From an uncultured Sulfurovum sp. (GTDB lineage Bacteria > Campylobacterota > Campylobacteria > Campylobacterales > Sulfurovaceae), in assembly GCA_902727895.1 (NCBI GenBank), contig CACVAP010000092.1, forward strand, positions 1-64,000: a stretch of 64,000 bases of DNA. The letters are read 5' to 3'. This document shows positions 15,954-25,015 of this stretch, one piece after another. Below the pieces are notes generated by a model. That model searched no databases. It saw nothing but the letters and a program-made list of their open reading frames with translations, and was not told the origin of the DNA. How positions within the stretch are numbered: position 1 is the stretch's first letter; the number at the start of each line of letters is the position of its first letter. Position numbers and translations under genes: made by a program.

Positions 15954-18900
15954 ATGAGTGGATATAGAAGTCTTTTAGAAAAAAATAGAATATTGTTTTT
16001 ACTTTTAATGTTTATTAGTATTACTGCGAATGCTACAAGCTTAACATGTTCTAGTGGTTATACAAAATATGATAAATATAATCTTTGGACTAATGGTCAG
16101 AATGAAGATTCTTTATACCATATAGCTCTTGGGATTGATGGAGATAAAGAAGATATTATTATTAATAATGTTTTGACAAGTGATACTAATACACTGGATC
16201 AATCTTATGAACAGTTTAAGTTTATGTTTACAACAAAAAACTGTGTTGAGAGAAGTTATAACAACGGTACAGGAACTTGTCATCCAAGTGAAGTTCTTAA
16301 AACTACAGCTTATACAAAAGATATAAGTAATACTAGTACTATTAATAATGAATTTACAGATTTTGGTAAAATAGTTTTGCCGAAAGATACTGAGTATATT
16401 AAGCTTGTACATAGAACAAGTCCCCGTTTTGGAGACGTAAGTGATGGGTCATTGAACTCTGTTTCTTTTTTAGGTTTTTGTTATAAAAAAGTTCCTAAAG
16501 TTGAGACTCCTGAAGCTACATTGACTTGTTCTACAGATTACACAAAATACTTAAAAGACATAACAACTTCTGGACGAAATGATTCTAGTAACTTGGTAAC
16601 AAATCTTTTTAATTTAGATAATAATATTAATAAAATTGATATAGAAAAAGTTTGGACCTATGATGGTAGTAGTCATGTGCAACCTCATGAACAATTTAAG
16701 TTAGCATTTACAAATAATTCAGGTGCTGTACTTGCTCAAACAGGATATACAACAGATGTTGATAATACTGAGGGTGCTATAGGTAATACACAATTTACTA
16801 ATTTAGGTAGTACCGAACTGCCTGCAGGAAATAAAGAAGTAAAATTAGTTCATAGAGCAGATACTACGTATGCTGATAATTTAAACTATTACAATTCTGT
16901 AACATTTAAAGGTATGTGTTATAAATTAACTACAGCCCTAGTTGAAGAAGCATCAGTAGATATAGAAGTAGCGACAAATGGGAGCGATGCAGATAAGGTA
17001 ACGGGACCAAATATTGGATTTGATGAGACAGTTACATGGACATATGTAGTAAAGAATACAGGAAATATAGACTTAACAAATATAGTAGTAACTGACAATA
17101 AATTAAATGCAGTATGTACCGTAGCGAACCTAGTAGTAGGTGCGAGTAAAACTTGTACTAAAATAGGAAAAGCTATAGAGGGACAATATGAAAATATTGG
17201 AACAGTAAAAGCAAAGTCACCAGCAAATGTAGAAGTTACTGATACTGACCCTTCACATTATATTGGTGGAGATGCAAAAATTAATCCTCCTGTCGTTGAT
17301 GATGATGTTAAAATTGGAAAAACAGGAGAAGCTGTAACTCTAGATACATTAGTAAATGATAAAGGTATTGATTCTGAATTAAATCTTAAGTCTGTTGTAC
17401 TTACACATGTAAATGCAATTGATAATGGAAAGAAGCTAATTGTAAAAGGTGAGGGGATTTGGACAGTTAATTCAAATACTGGAAATATTACATTTACACC
17501 AGAGGTTGGTTATACAGATGATCCAACATTTGTAAAGTATACAGTTGAAGATTTAAATGGGAATGTTTCTAATGAAGGTACTGAGCGTATTAATTATCCT
17601 CAAACAAGTCCAATTACTAAAGATGACACTAAAATAGGTGAGCGATGTAAAGCTGTTACTGTGGATATTTTAAGTAATGATAGTGATCCTGAAGATGACT
17701 TAAATATTAGTAGTGTTAATTTTATATCCCCTGATGATTGGGTGGGTTCAGATACTGATAATGATGGAGACATTGATAATGTAGTAGTTCCAAATGAAGG
17801 GACTTGGAGCGTGAATTCTAATGGTCAAGCACTTTTTACTCCAAGTAACGAATGTAGTATTAATCCTACAGCAATTACTTATAGTGTAACAGATAAAACA
17901 AAAGAAGTTTCAAACAAGGCTATGGTAACTGTTATTTATCCAGAAGAAGAAAAATCGAGTGTAGGAAATCTTGTATGGTTCGACGCTGATAAGAATGGAG
18001 AGCAAAATAGAGGTGAAAGTGGACTTTCAGGAGTAACTGTTGAATTGTATGATGCAAACGATGAGTTGAATGCAACAACAATTACAGATGAAAATGGTGC
18101 TTATGCTTTTGTAAATATTGATTCTGGAGAATATGCAATTAAGTTTTTTGAGAAAGAAGGTTATAGTTTTACAATGCAAAATGCTCCTCGTGTAGCTGAA
18201 GATTACAATTCTGATGCAGATACAATAACTGGTAAAACAGAAGTATTTAGTTTGAGTGAAGGTGAAAATAATATTTCTATTGATGCTGGAATGTATATTA
18301 TTGAAAAGCCAAGTATTAAAGTTGTTAAGAGTACGAATGGTGGAGATGTTGTTAATATTTTAGTTGGAGATATAATTACTTGGACTTATGTAGTGACGAA
18401 TACAGGAAATACATTGCTTTCAGATATTGTAGTTACTGATGATAAAGAGGGCAATATAACAAATTGTGTGGGTGATGGCTCATTAGAAGCACTTAACCCT
18501 ACAAAAAGTATTACTTGTACTAAAACTGGAATAGCTATTTTAGGTGCATACCAAAATCAAGTTGTGGTAGAAGCAAAAGATACAGAAGGTAAAACAGTTG
18601 AGTCTGAAGATATTAGTTCTTATGTTGGAAAAGATATACCTGTTCTTTTAGGAACAGTAGGTGACTATGTATGGTTAGATTCTAATAGAAATGGTATTCA
18701 AGATGTGCAAGAGTTACCATTACAAAGTGTTGCTGTTCACTTATTTGATAAAGAGAAAAAACTAATTGCATCTACAAAGAGTGATGCTACTGGAAAATAC
18801 TTATTTAAAGATGTACTTTCTGGAGAATATTATGTTAAATTTACAGTTCCTAGTGGTTATACAGCAACATTGAAAGAAGTGGCTGGAGACAGTACAAAAG

Positions 18901-21900
18901 ATTCAAATGCCAATTCAAATGGTACAACAGGACTCTTTACACTTGCTGCAGGAGCTAATGACCTAAGTATTGATTTAGGGCTTTATCCTAAGTTAACTAA
19001 TTTAGGTGATAGAGTATTTTTAGATACTAATGCCAATGGTATTCAAGAAGCAGACGAAAAGAGTGGTGTAGCAAATGTAACGGTAAAACTTTACAGAGAA
19101 GATAATACACTTGTGGCTGAAACGCAGACTACAAGTACAGGGCTATACGTATTTAGAAACATATTACCTACTAATTATTATGTTGTATTTGAGGTTCCCA
19201 GTAAGCATAAAGTTAGTCCTCAAAATCAAGGGGCTAATGAAAGTACTGATTCAGATACAGACGCTAGTGGTAAAACAGGAGTGTTTACACTTTTAGCTGG
19301 TCAAGATAATAAATCAATTGATATGGGACTTTATCAAGAAGCTATTAAATTAGGAGATAGAGTTTTCTATGATACTAATAAAAATGGTATTCAAGAGGCA
19401 GGTGAAACTGGTGTTGCTGATGTTGTTGTAAATTTATACAGTAGTAATAACAATGAAGTTGTTGCAACAACTAAAACATCTGCTTCAGGTATTTACCTTT
19501 TTGATAATGTGGTAGCTGGTGAGTATTATATAATCTTTACAAAACCAGTTGGCTATACTATTACGAAAGCTGGTCAAGGTTCACACGAAACAGATTCAAA
19601 TGCTGATGCAAGTGGACGAACAGAGAACTTTATACTTATAACAGGAACACAAGATAGTAGTATAGATATGGGTATTTATCAAGATGTGGTAAGTTATGGA
19701 GATAGAGTATTCCTTGACACCAATCATAATGGTCTACAAGATGCTGGTGAGAATGGTGTAAAAGATGTTAATGTAACTATTACATCTGCAAACTCGGACT
19801 TTAGAAGATCAATGTTGACAGATGAAAATGGTAATTATTTATTTAGAAATTTACCAGCTGGTGAGTACAGTGCTGAATTTAGAGATATTCCATTTGGTTA
19901 TTTAATTACTGAACGTGATGTAAATAATAATGCAAATGACTTGACTGATTCTGATGGATTCCTTGAAGATGAAAAAATTGTTACAGAAGTGGCGTTATTA
20001 ACAGCAGGTAAAAATGACTTGTCATGGGACTTAGGTATTTATAAAACTGTATGTCTTCCTGGTAAATCAGTTATTGGAAACCTAGTATTTGAAGACTTTA
20101 ACAAAAATGGTATGCAAGATATTGGTGAAAGTGGTGTTGCAGCTGTTAAAGTAGCATTATTTAACAATGATACGGAAGAAGAAGTAGCTTCTACCACAAC
20201 AGATGAAAATGGACTGTATGAATTTGCACATGTTGATCCAGAATTTAATTACTATATACAATTTACTGTACCAAATGGTTTTACAGTAAGTCCACAAGAT
20301 CAAGATGATGAAATCATTGACTCAGATGCTGATGAAAATGGTAAAACAGACGTTATTGTACTTGAGGCAGACCAAATTAATTCTACGGTTGACATGGGTA
20401 TTTATCGCGAAGGTTCAATGATTGGAGATAGAGTTTTCTTCGATGAGTTGAATGGCGTGAGTAATGGTATACAAGAAGCAGGTGAGCAAGGAGTACATGA
20501 TATTAAAGTTACTCTATTTAAAGAAGATGGAACAGAAGTTAATAGTACTAGAACCAATGTAAGTGGTGAGTATCGTTTTACGAATGTACCTACAGGTAGA
20601 TATACAGTAGAGTTTAGTGAATTACCTGCTGGATATATCTTTACTTTGGCTAAGCAAGGAAATGATGATGAAAAAGATTCTGATGTAAGTGCTAATGGAC
20701 GTACAGATATTATTGTTGTTAATGGAAAAGTAAATGTTACTTCTATTGATGCTGGTCTTAAAAAATTACAGACAGGAATCTCTGCTAATGATATTAAAAG
20801 TGGTGTTACTGGTAAAAATGTAACCCTTGATGTTTTAGCAAATGATACAGAAGGAACTTTTAATTTTGATGCAAGTACAGTAAAAATCACTTCGGTTCCA
20901 GATGATGCAACATTAAGTGAAGATGGAAGAACATTAACTGTACCTAATGAAGGTGTATGGCGAGTTAATCCTGATACAGGAGCAATTACATTTACTCCAG
21001 CTGAAGGTTTTGTTGGTGATCCAACAAGCATTGCTTATACAGTACAAGACAGTGAAGGGAATGAAACTGGTGCTGATGTTGAAGTTAACTATCCACCATT
21101 AGCTGTTAATGACAATGTAAATGCAGAAGTAGGGACACAAATTATAATTTATGTTCTTGAGAATGATTCTGAGACATCAAGTCCTTTAGACATTACTTCT
21201 TTACGATTGATAAATCCAGTTAGTGGAGATGAAGTTGAGACTGTAAACGTAGTTGGTGAAGGGACATGGAATGTTAATATGGATGGCTCAGTAAGCTTTA
21301 CTCCAGATGCTGGTTTTGTTAATAACCCTAGTCCAATTGAATATGTGGTTAGAGAAGCAGAAGGTGATCTTAGTAATAGAGCAACCATTTCGATTACTTA
21401 TCCAGATGCTGTAGATGATACCGTAGTAGTACCAAGAGGTACTATTGGTGAGATTGTTGTAAATGTTTCAGAAAACGATAGTAATAACACTGTACCTTCT
21501 ACCGTAACCATTGGTTGTGAACAAGCAGGTGTTGAGACCTTAGTAGTTCAGAATGAAGGAACATGGAATGTAACTGGGAATGGTAGTATTACATTTACTC
21601 CAGAAGCTGATTTTGTAGGTGAGCCTACAGATATTGAGTACACTATTGGTGTAGTCTCTGGTGAGCGTTCAAACTGTGCGACAGTTGATATTAGACATGA
21701 ATTATTAGCGATGGATGATACTTCAACATTAAATGTAGGACCAGTAACTTTAATTAATATCTTAACAAATGATTTTGGTTCTTTAAATGCTCAGTCAGTA
21801 GAATTGGTATTACCTTTAAATCCAGTTGCAGGTTCAACATTAAGTGATGATGGAAGAACACTAACTGTACCAGATGAAGGTGTATGGACTGTTGATGACA

Positions 21901-22448
21901 GAGGCATTGTTAGCTTTACAGCTGAAGATGGTTTTAGTTCAGTACCAACATCTATTAGATATACAGTAGAAAATAATAATGGACTAATTAGTAATATTGC
22001 TATTATCACCTTAACTGAAGGTGGAGTATCTGTCGTTGCCAATGATGACATAGGGTTAGCAGATAATGGAAACCCAATAATAGTAGATGTACTTAACAAC
22101 GATACAGGTGACCTAAATAACTCTTCTGTAAGAATCATTTCTCCTGATGGAGAAGAAGTTAGAACACTTGTTGTTCCTGGTGAAGGAACATGGACTGTTA
22201 ATGAAGACGGAAGTATTACCTTTACAGGGGAAAGTGGTTTTGTAGGTACACCTACACCAATTAAATATATTGTCTCTGATAATTCACTTGTTGTGTTAAG
22301 TGATACAGCAACAGTAACCATTGATGGAATATGTGATTGTAGACCGTATGAGACAAGCATCCCAGCTATGGGTCAACTAGCAGGATTAGCAATGCTGATA
22401 CTAACATTATTGATTACGATGTTAGTTTTTAAAGAAGAAGATATTTAG
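15954..22448 (+). CDS. Giant secreted SdrD_B/CshA-type surface protein
   Basis: A 2164-residue secreted, probably surface-displayed protein. A signal peptide ends near A27 (ANA). Two related Cys-containing domains start near residues 30 and 189 (LTCSSGYTKY and LTCSTDYTKY). DUF11-like repeats lie near 336 and 786. Two CshA-like domains (about 446, 556) precede one SdrD_B-type domain (about 669). Six more SdrD_B domains start near 900, 1016, 1131, 1246, 1372 and 1488, each with a DxNxNGxQ-type Ca-binding start. Five CshA-like domains (about 1609-2110) follow. The C-terminus has CDC, then IPAMGQLAG, a hydrophobic helix and an acidic end KEEDI, resembling IPTL-CTERM sorting tails but without a basic tail. 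Adhesion is inferred from domain types. Confidence 0.8.
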   Translation: MSGYRSLLEKNRILFLLLMFISITANATSLTCSSGYTKYDKYNLWTNGQNEDSLYHIALGIDGDKEDIIINNVLTSDTNTLDQSYEQFKFMFTTKNCVERSYNNGTGTCHPSEVLKTTAYTKDISNTSTINNEFTDFGKIVLPKDTEYIKLVHRTSPRFGDVSDGSLNSVSFLGFCYKKVPKVETPEATLTCSTDYTKYLKDITTSGRNDSSNLVTNLFNLDNNINKIDIEKVWTYDGSSHVQPHEQFKLAFTNNSGAVLAQTGYTTDVDNTEGAIGNTQFTNLGSTELPAGNKEVKLVHRADTTYADNLNYYNSVTFKGMCYKLTTALVEEASVDIEVATNGSDADKVTGPNIGFDETVTWTYVVKNTGNIDLTNIVVTDNKLNAVCTVANLVVGASKTCTKIGKAIEGQYENIGTVKAKSPANVEVTDTDPSHYIGGDAKINPPVVDDDVKIGKTGEAVTLDTLVNDKGIDSELNLKSVVLTHVNAIDNGKKLIVKGEGIWTVNSNTGNITFTPEVGYTDDPTFVKYTVEDLNGNVSNEGTERINYPQTSPITKDDTKIGERCKAVTVDILSNDSDPEDDLNISSVNFISPDDWVGSDTDNDGDIDNVVVPNEGTWSVNSNGQALFTPSNECSINPTAITYSVTDKTKEVSNKAMVTVIYPEEEKSSVGNLVWFDADKNGEQNRGESGLSGVTVELYDANDELNATTITDENGAYAFVNIDSGEYAIKFFEKEGYSFTMQNAPRVAEDYNSDADTITGKTEVFSLSEGENNISIDAGMYIIEKPSIKVVKSTNGGDVVNILVGDIITWTYVVTNTGNTLLSDIVVTDDKEGNITNCVGDGSLEALNPTKSITCTKTGIAILGAYQNQVVVEAKDTEGKTVESEDISSYVGKDIPVLLGTVGDYVWLDSNRNGIQDVQELPLQSVAVHLFDKEKKLIASTKSDATGKYLFKDVLSGEYYVKFTVPSGYTATLKEVAGDSTKDSNANSNGTTGLFTLAAGANDLSIDLGLYPKLTNLGDRVFLDTNANGIQEADEKSGVANVTVKLYREDNTLVAETQTTSTGLYVFRNILPTNYYVVFEVPSKHKVSPQNQGANESTDSDTDASGKTGVFTLLAGQDNKSIDMGLYQEAIKLGDRVFYDTNKNGIQEAGETGVADVVVNLYSSNNNEVVATTKTSASGIYLFDNVVAGEYYIIFTKPVGYTITKAGQGSHETDSNADASGRTENFILITGTQDSSIDMGIYQDVVSYGDRVFLDTNHNGLQDAGENGVKDVNVTITSANSDFRRSMLTDENGNYLFRNLPAGEYSAEFRDIPFGYLITERDVNNNANDLTDSDGFLEDEKIVTEVALLTAGKNDLSWDLGIYKTVCLPGKSVIGNLVFEDFNKNGMQDIGESGVAAVKVALFNNDTEEEVASTTTDENGLYEFAHVDPEFNYYIQFTVPNGFTVSPQDQDDEIIDSDADENGKTDVIVLEADQINSTVDMGIYREGSMIGDRVFFDELNGVSNGIQEAGEQGVHDIKVTLFKEDGTEVNSTRTNVSGEYRFTNVPTGRYTVEFSELPAGYIFTLAKQGNDDEKDSDVSANGRTDIIVVNGKVNVTSIDAGLKKLQTGISANDIKSGVTGKNVTLDVLANDTEGTFNFDASTVKITSVPDDATLSEDGRTLTVPNEGVWRVNPDTGAITFTPAEGFVGDPTSIAYTVQDSEGNETGADVEVNYPPLAVNDNVNAEVGTQIIIYVLENDSETSSPLDITSLRLINPVSGDEVETVNVVGEGTWNVNMDGSVSFTPDAGFVNNPSPIEYVVREAEGDLSNRATISITYPDAVDDTVVVPRGTIGEIVVNVSENDSNNTVPSTVTIGCEQAGVETLVVQNEGTWNVTGNGSITFTPEADFVGEPTDIEYTIGVVSGERSNCATVDIRHELLAMDDTSTLNVGPVTLINILTNDFGSLNAQSVELVLPLNPVAGSTLSDDGRTLTVPDEGVWTVDDRGIVSFTAEDGFSSVPTSIRYTVENNNGLISNIAIITLTEGGVSVVANDDIGLADNGNPIIVDVLNNDTGDLNNSSVRIISPDGEEVRTLVVPGEGTWTVNEDGSITFTGESGFVGTPTPIKYIVSDNSLVVLSDTATVTIDGICDCRPYETSIPAMGQLAGLAMLILTLLITMLVFKEEDI

Positions 22449-22491
22449 TAATATCGTATTATACTTAGATAAATATACAAAGGAATTTTAA

Positions 22492-23235
22492 ATGAAAAAT
22501 ATGAAATTATCGTTCATTACGTTAATGGCAATTACGGGCATGTTACATGCTGGTGGAGAATTATATGTGGTAACTCCCTATGAGACTGAAGATATACAAA
22601 TGGCTGAAGAAGCTTATGTTGAACCAATGGTTGAACCAGTTATTGAAGAGGTATTTGCACCAGAACCAGTTGTGGTAGCACCTGTACATGTACCAGTACC
22701 AGTAACAGATGTTAACCCTAGTGGTTTTTATGCAGGTATTGGTATCGCAGCAGCACGTTATAATTCAAATTGTAGTACAACGCCTATTGGTTGTGGACCT
22801 GGACAAGTTGATAAAACAGCTGGTGTAATGGCAAGAGTAGGTTATGATTTTAACCAATACATTGGTCTTGAAGCTAGAGGTATTAGAACAAATTGGAAAT
22901 CAGATGGTGGAAAAGTAAAGCATGCTGGTATTTTTGTTAAACCAATGATTCCAGTAGGAGATAAAAGTAATATTTATGGTTTAGTGGGTGTTGCTAAAAC
23001 TACTACACAAGGTTCAATGCAAAGAACAGATGCTGAAGCACTTGCTTTAGGTCTTGGTGTAGAAGTTGATTTAAGCAAAGATACACCAAAAGAAGGTAGA
23101 TATGGTAGAGATTTTGATGGTAAAGGTAATCAAGAAAAAGGTTTAGGTGCTTTTGCTGATTATGAAAGAATGGTTGTTAAGTCAGGTTCTCCTGATTTAG
23201 ATGCTGTTTCTGTCGGTGTTACTTACGACTTCTAA
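22492..23235 (+). CDS. Small outer-membrane beta-barrel protein
   Basis: 247 residues. A signal peptide ends near residue 20 (LHAGG). Residues 30-75 are a Pro/Val/Glu-rich periplasmic or surface linker (PEPVVVAPVHVPVPVTD). The rest alternates in the manner of an OmpA/OmpW-like eight-strand barrel, starting with GFYAGIGIAAARY and ending in a C-terminal Phe (VGVTYDF), the usual Bam-complex signal. It lies 43 bases after the giant surface protein on the same strand behind AAGGAA, so it may be its co-transcribed partner. Confidence 0.75.
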   Translation: MKNMKLSFITLMAITGMLHAGGELYVVTPYETEDIQMAEEAYVEPMVEPVIEEVFAPEPVVVAPVHVPVPVTDVNPSGFYAGIGIAAARYNSNCSTTPIGCGPGQVDKTAGVMARVGYDFNQYIGLEARGIRTNWKSDGGKVKHAGIFVKPMIPVGDKSNIYGLVGVAKTTTQGSMQRTDAEALALGLGVEVDLSKDTPKEGRYGRDFDGKGNQEKGLGAFADYERMVVKSGSPDLDAVSVGVTYDF

Positions 23236-23241
23236 ACTTCA

Positions 23242-23264
23242 TTTTCCCTCTTTTTGAGGGAAAA
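23242..23264 (+). terminator. Terminator-like hairpin after the beta-barrel gene
   Basis: TTTTCCCTC (23242-23250), loop TTTTT, GAGGG plus AAAA (23256-23264). Its 3' side is A-rich rather than T-rich, so it is weak on the plus strand. Confidence 0.5.
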
Positions 23265-23298
23265 AATATTCTTCTTTTCCCCTTTCAACTTATTTTGC

Positions 23299-23304
23299 TA
23301 TAAT
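23299..23304 (+). promoter_or_regulatory. -10 box before hisH
   Basis: TATAAT 53 bases before the hisH TTG start. The leader contains TAGACC (23319-23324) and GGTCTA (23336-23341), able to form a 6-bp hairpin immediately before the ribosome binding site AAGGA (23346-23350). Confidence 0.6.
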
Positions 23305-23356
23305 CATACCTTAACTAATAGACCAGATAACAGACGGTCTAATCTAAGGAATATCT

Positions 23357-23968
23357 TTGATTGGTATTGTCGACTATAACATGGGAAATTTAGCCTCTGT
23401 AATTAATGCATTTGAAAATGTGGGTGCTGAAATAGCTGTAGAGAGTGATCCTTCTAAACTTCAAAATTATGAAAAACTTATTTTACCAGGTGTTGGTGCA
23501 TTCGCTGATGCGATGGAACATTTAAAAAGTAATGGTATGGATGAAGCTGTAAAAGCTTATGCTGCTACAGGAAAACCTTTACTTGGTATTTGTCTTGGTA
23601 TGCAACTTTTATTTGAAAGTTCCGAAGAGTTTGGTTCCAGCGAAGGCTTAGGACTGATAGAAGGTAAAGTAGTGGCTTTTGATCAGTCAAAATTTGATCG
23701 TAAACTTAAAGTACCACACATGGGTTGGAACGAGATGTTTAAACAGAAGAATATTCCTCTATTTAATGGACTAGATAAAGAGTTTTATCTCTATTTTGTT
23801 CACTCATTTCATGCCGTTTGTGATGATAAATATGCCATTGGTAAAACATATTATGGTTATGAGTTTGTATCAGCTGTTAATAAAGAGAATATTTATGGTA
23901 TTCAACCACACCCAGAAAAAAGCCATGAGAATGGTTTGAAGATTATTGAAAATTTTGTAAAACTGTAG
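23357..23968 (+). CDS. hisH: Imidazole glycerol phosphate synthase, glutaminase subunit
   Basis: HisH releases ammonia from glutamine for HisF in histidine synthesis. It is 203 residues long. It starts at a TTG that gives MIGIVDYNMGNL, with AAGGA 6 bases upstream. The class-I glutaminase nucleophile lies in GICLGMQLLFE near residue 78, and the His-Glu pair in GIQPHPEKSH near residue 186. The usual partner hisA does not follow directly but lies 1.67 kb downstream, after the ATPase/TOPRIM cassette. hisF is not in the window. Confidence 0.95.
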   Translation: MIGIVDYNMGNLASVINAFENVGAEIAVESDPSKLQNYEKLILPGVGAFADAMEHLKSNGMDEAVKAYAATGKPLLGICLGMQLLFESSEEFGSSEGLGLIEGKVVAFDQSKFDRKLKVPHMGWNEMFKQKNIPLFNGLDKEFYLYFVHSFHAVCDDKYAIGKTYYGYEFVSAVNKENIYGIQPHPEKSHENGLKIIENFVKL

Positions 23969-23971
23969 GGG

Positions 23972-23985
23972 GCGATTAGCATCGC
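23972..23985 (+). other. Small hairpin at the hisH-cassette junction
   Basis: GCGAT and ATCGC form a 5-bp GC-rich stem with a TAGC loop, 4 bases after the hisH stop. It marks the left junction of the AT-rich insert. No direct repeat of it is visible at the right junction near 25640. Confidence 0.35.
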
Positions 23986-24013
23986 ACCAATTTAAGACCA
24001 AAAGGAAAATCCA

Positions 24014-25015
24014 ATGGAAGAAAATAACCAAGAACATTTTATAAAAAATATAGAAATTAAAAATTTTAAATGTTTTGAAGATTTTAAAGCAGAAGGATTT
24101 GGTCGGGTTAATCTTATTGGTGGGAAGAACAATGTGGGGAAGACGGCTTTTATGGAGGCTACTTATGTGAATACTCGAGTAGAAGATGTTAAAAGTTTTA
24201 CATCTGCATTAACTGATGTAAAAGATATGCGAGAAAATTTAAATATATTAGCTGAGCTAATTACTAATAAATTTAAGGAAAAAGAACGACATATAAAATC
24301 ACTAGAACTTTTTAATAAGCTGAATATTATTTCTAATGTAAATAATATATCTTATAATATAGAAGAAATTGATAGTGTAAAAAAATATATATTTGATATA
24401 AAAGATAAGACGAAAACTATAAATGTTAATGATTTTTCTTTTATTTATTCTCGTAAGTCTAATGTTAACTTTATTGATAACTTTGGTCTATCTAATATTG
24501 AGATTATCCATAGTTATTCATTTATACAAAGAAAAGATGAAGAAAGTTATTTAAATAGTTTATTGAAATTATTAGATTCAAGGATAGAATCATTCAAAAT
24601 AATTGATGAAATACCTCAGTGTAAGGTTAATAATAAGTATTGTGAGATTACTGAATTTGGTGATGGTGTAAGACATCTAATTTCTATCGTTACTTCATTG
24701 TATCAATCAGAGGATGGATATATATATATAGATGAGCTAGATAATGGAATACATTATACTATGCTTGATGAACTTTGGACAGTAGTTTTACTTATATCTC
24801 AAAAATTAAATGTTCAAGTCTTCGCCACAACCCATTCAAAAGAATGTATAGAATCATTTAATAGAGTGCAACTTAAAAAATTAGACGAAACTCAAGATAC
24901 TTATTATTTTGAAATGGCAAGAAATAGCAAAACGGATAGAATATTCATGTCTAAAATTGATAGTGAACAATTAGAATATGAGTTGTCTCATCAAGGGAGA
25001 TTTAGAGGTGAGTAA
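24014..25015 (+). CDS. OLD/AAA-type ATPase of a putative defence pair
   Basis: A 333-residue ABC-like ATPase. Walker A is GGKNNVGKT at residues 36-44, after the typical IEIKNFKCFEDF start. A signature-like EFGDGVRHLISI lies near residue 215, Walker B is YIYIDELDNGIH near 239, and the switch-like VFATTHSKECIESF lies near 271. This is the AAA_15/AAA_21 layout of OLD-family and PARIS AriA ATPases. It is much more AT-rich than its neighbours (13 of 60 G+C at 24241-24300, against 23 of 60 in hisA at 25801-25860). It overlaps the next gene by 8 bases. A role in phage defence is inference. Confidence 0.8.
   Translation: MEENNQEHFIKNIEIKNFKCFEDFKAEGFGRVNLIGGKNNVGKTAFMEATYVNTRVEDVKSFTSALTDVKDMRENLNILAELITNKFKEKERHIKSLELFNKLNIISNVNNISYNIEEIDSVKKYIFDIKDKTKTINVNDFSFIYSRKSNVNFIDNFGLSNIEIIHSYSFIQRKDEESYLNSLLKLLDSRIESFKIIDEIPQCKVNNKYCEITEFGDGVRHLISIVTSLYQSEDGYIYIDELDNGIHYTMLDELWTVVLLISQKLNVQVFATTHSKECIESFNRVQLKKLDETQDTYYFEMARNSKTDRIFMSKIDSEQLEYELSHQGRFRGE

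Noticed and set aside
20402-22360. Long open frames on the minus strand inside the surface-protein gene (up to about 209 codons).
   Set aside because: They mirror the repetitive, stop-poor CshA/SdrD_B coding sequence, show low-complexity Ser/Thr/Pro content, have no ribosome binding sites and resemble no known proteins.
23319-23341. TAGACC...GGTCTA before hisH as a second binding site for the TetR regulator, since both contain AGACCAG.
   Set aside because: Spacing (11 bases) and arm sequence differ from the repeat at 35271-35298; it is more likely a small leader hairpin.
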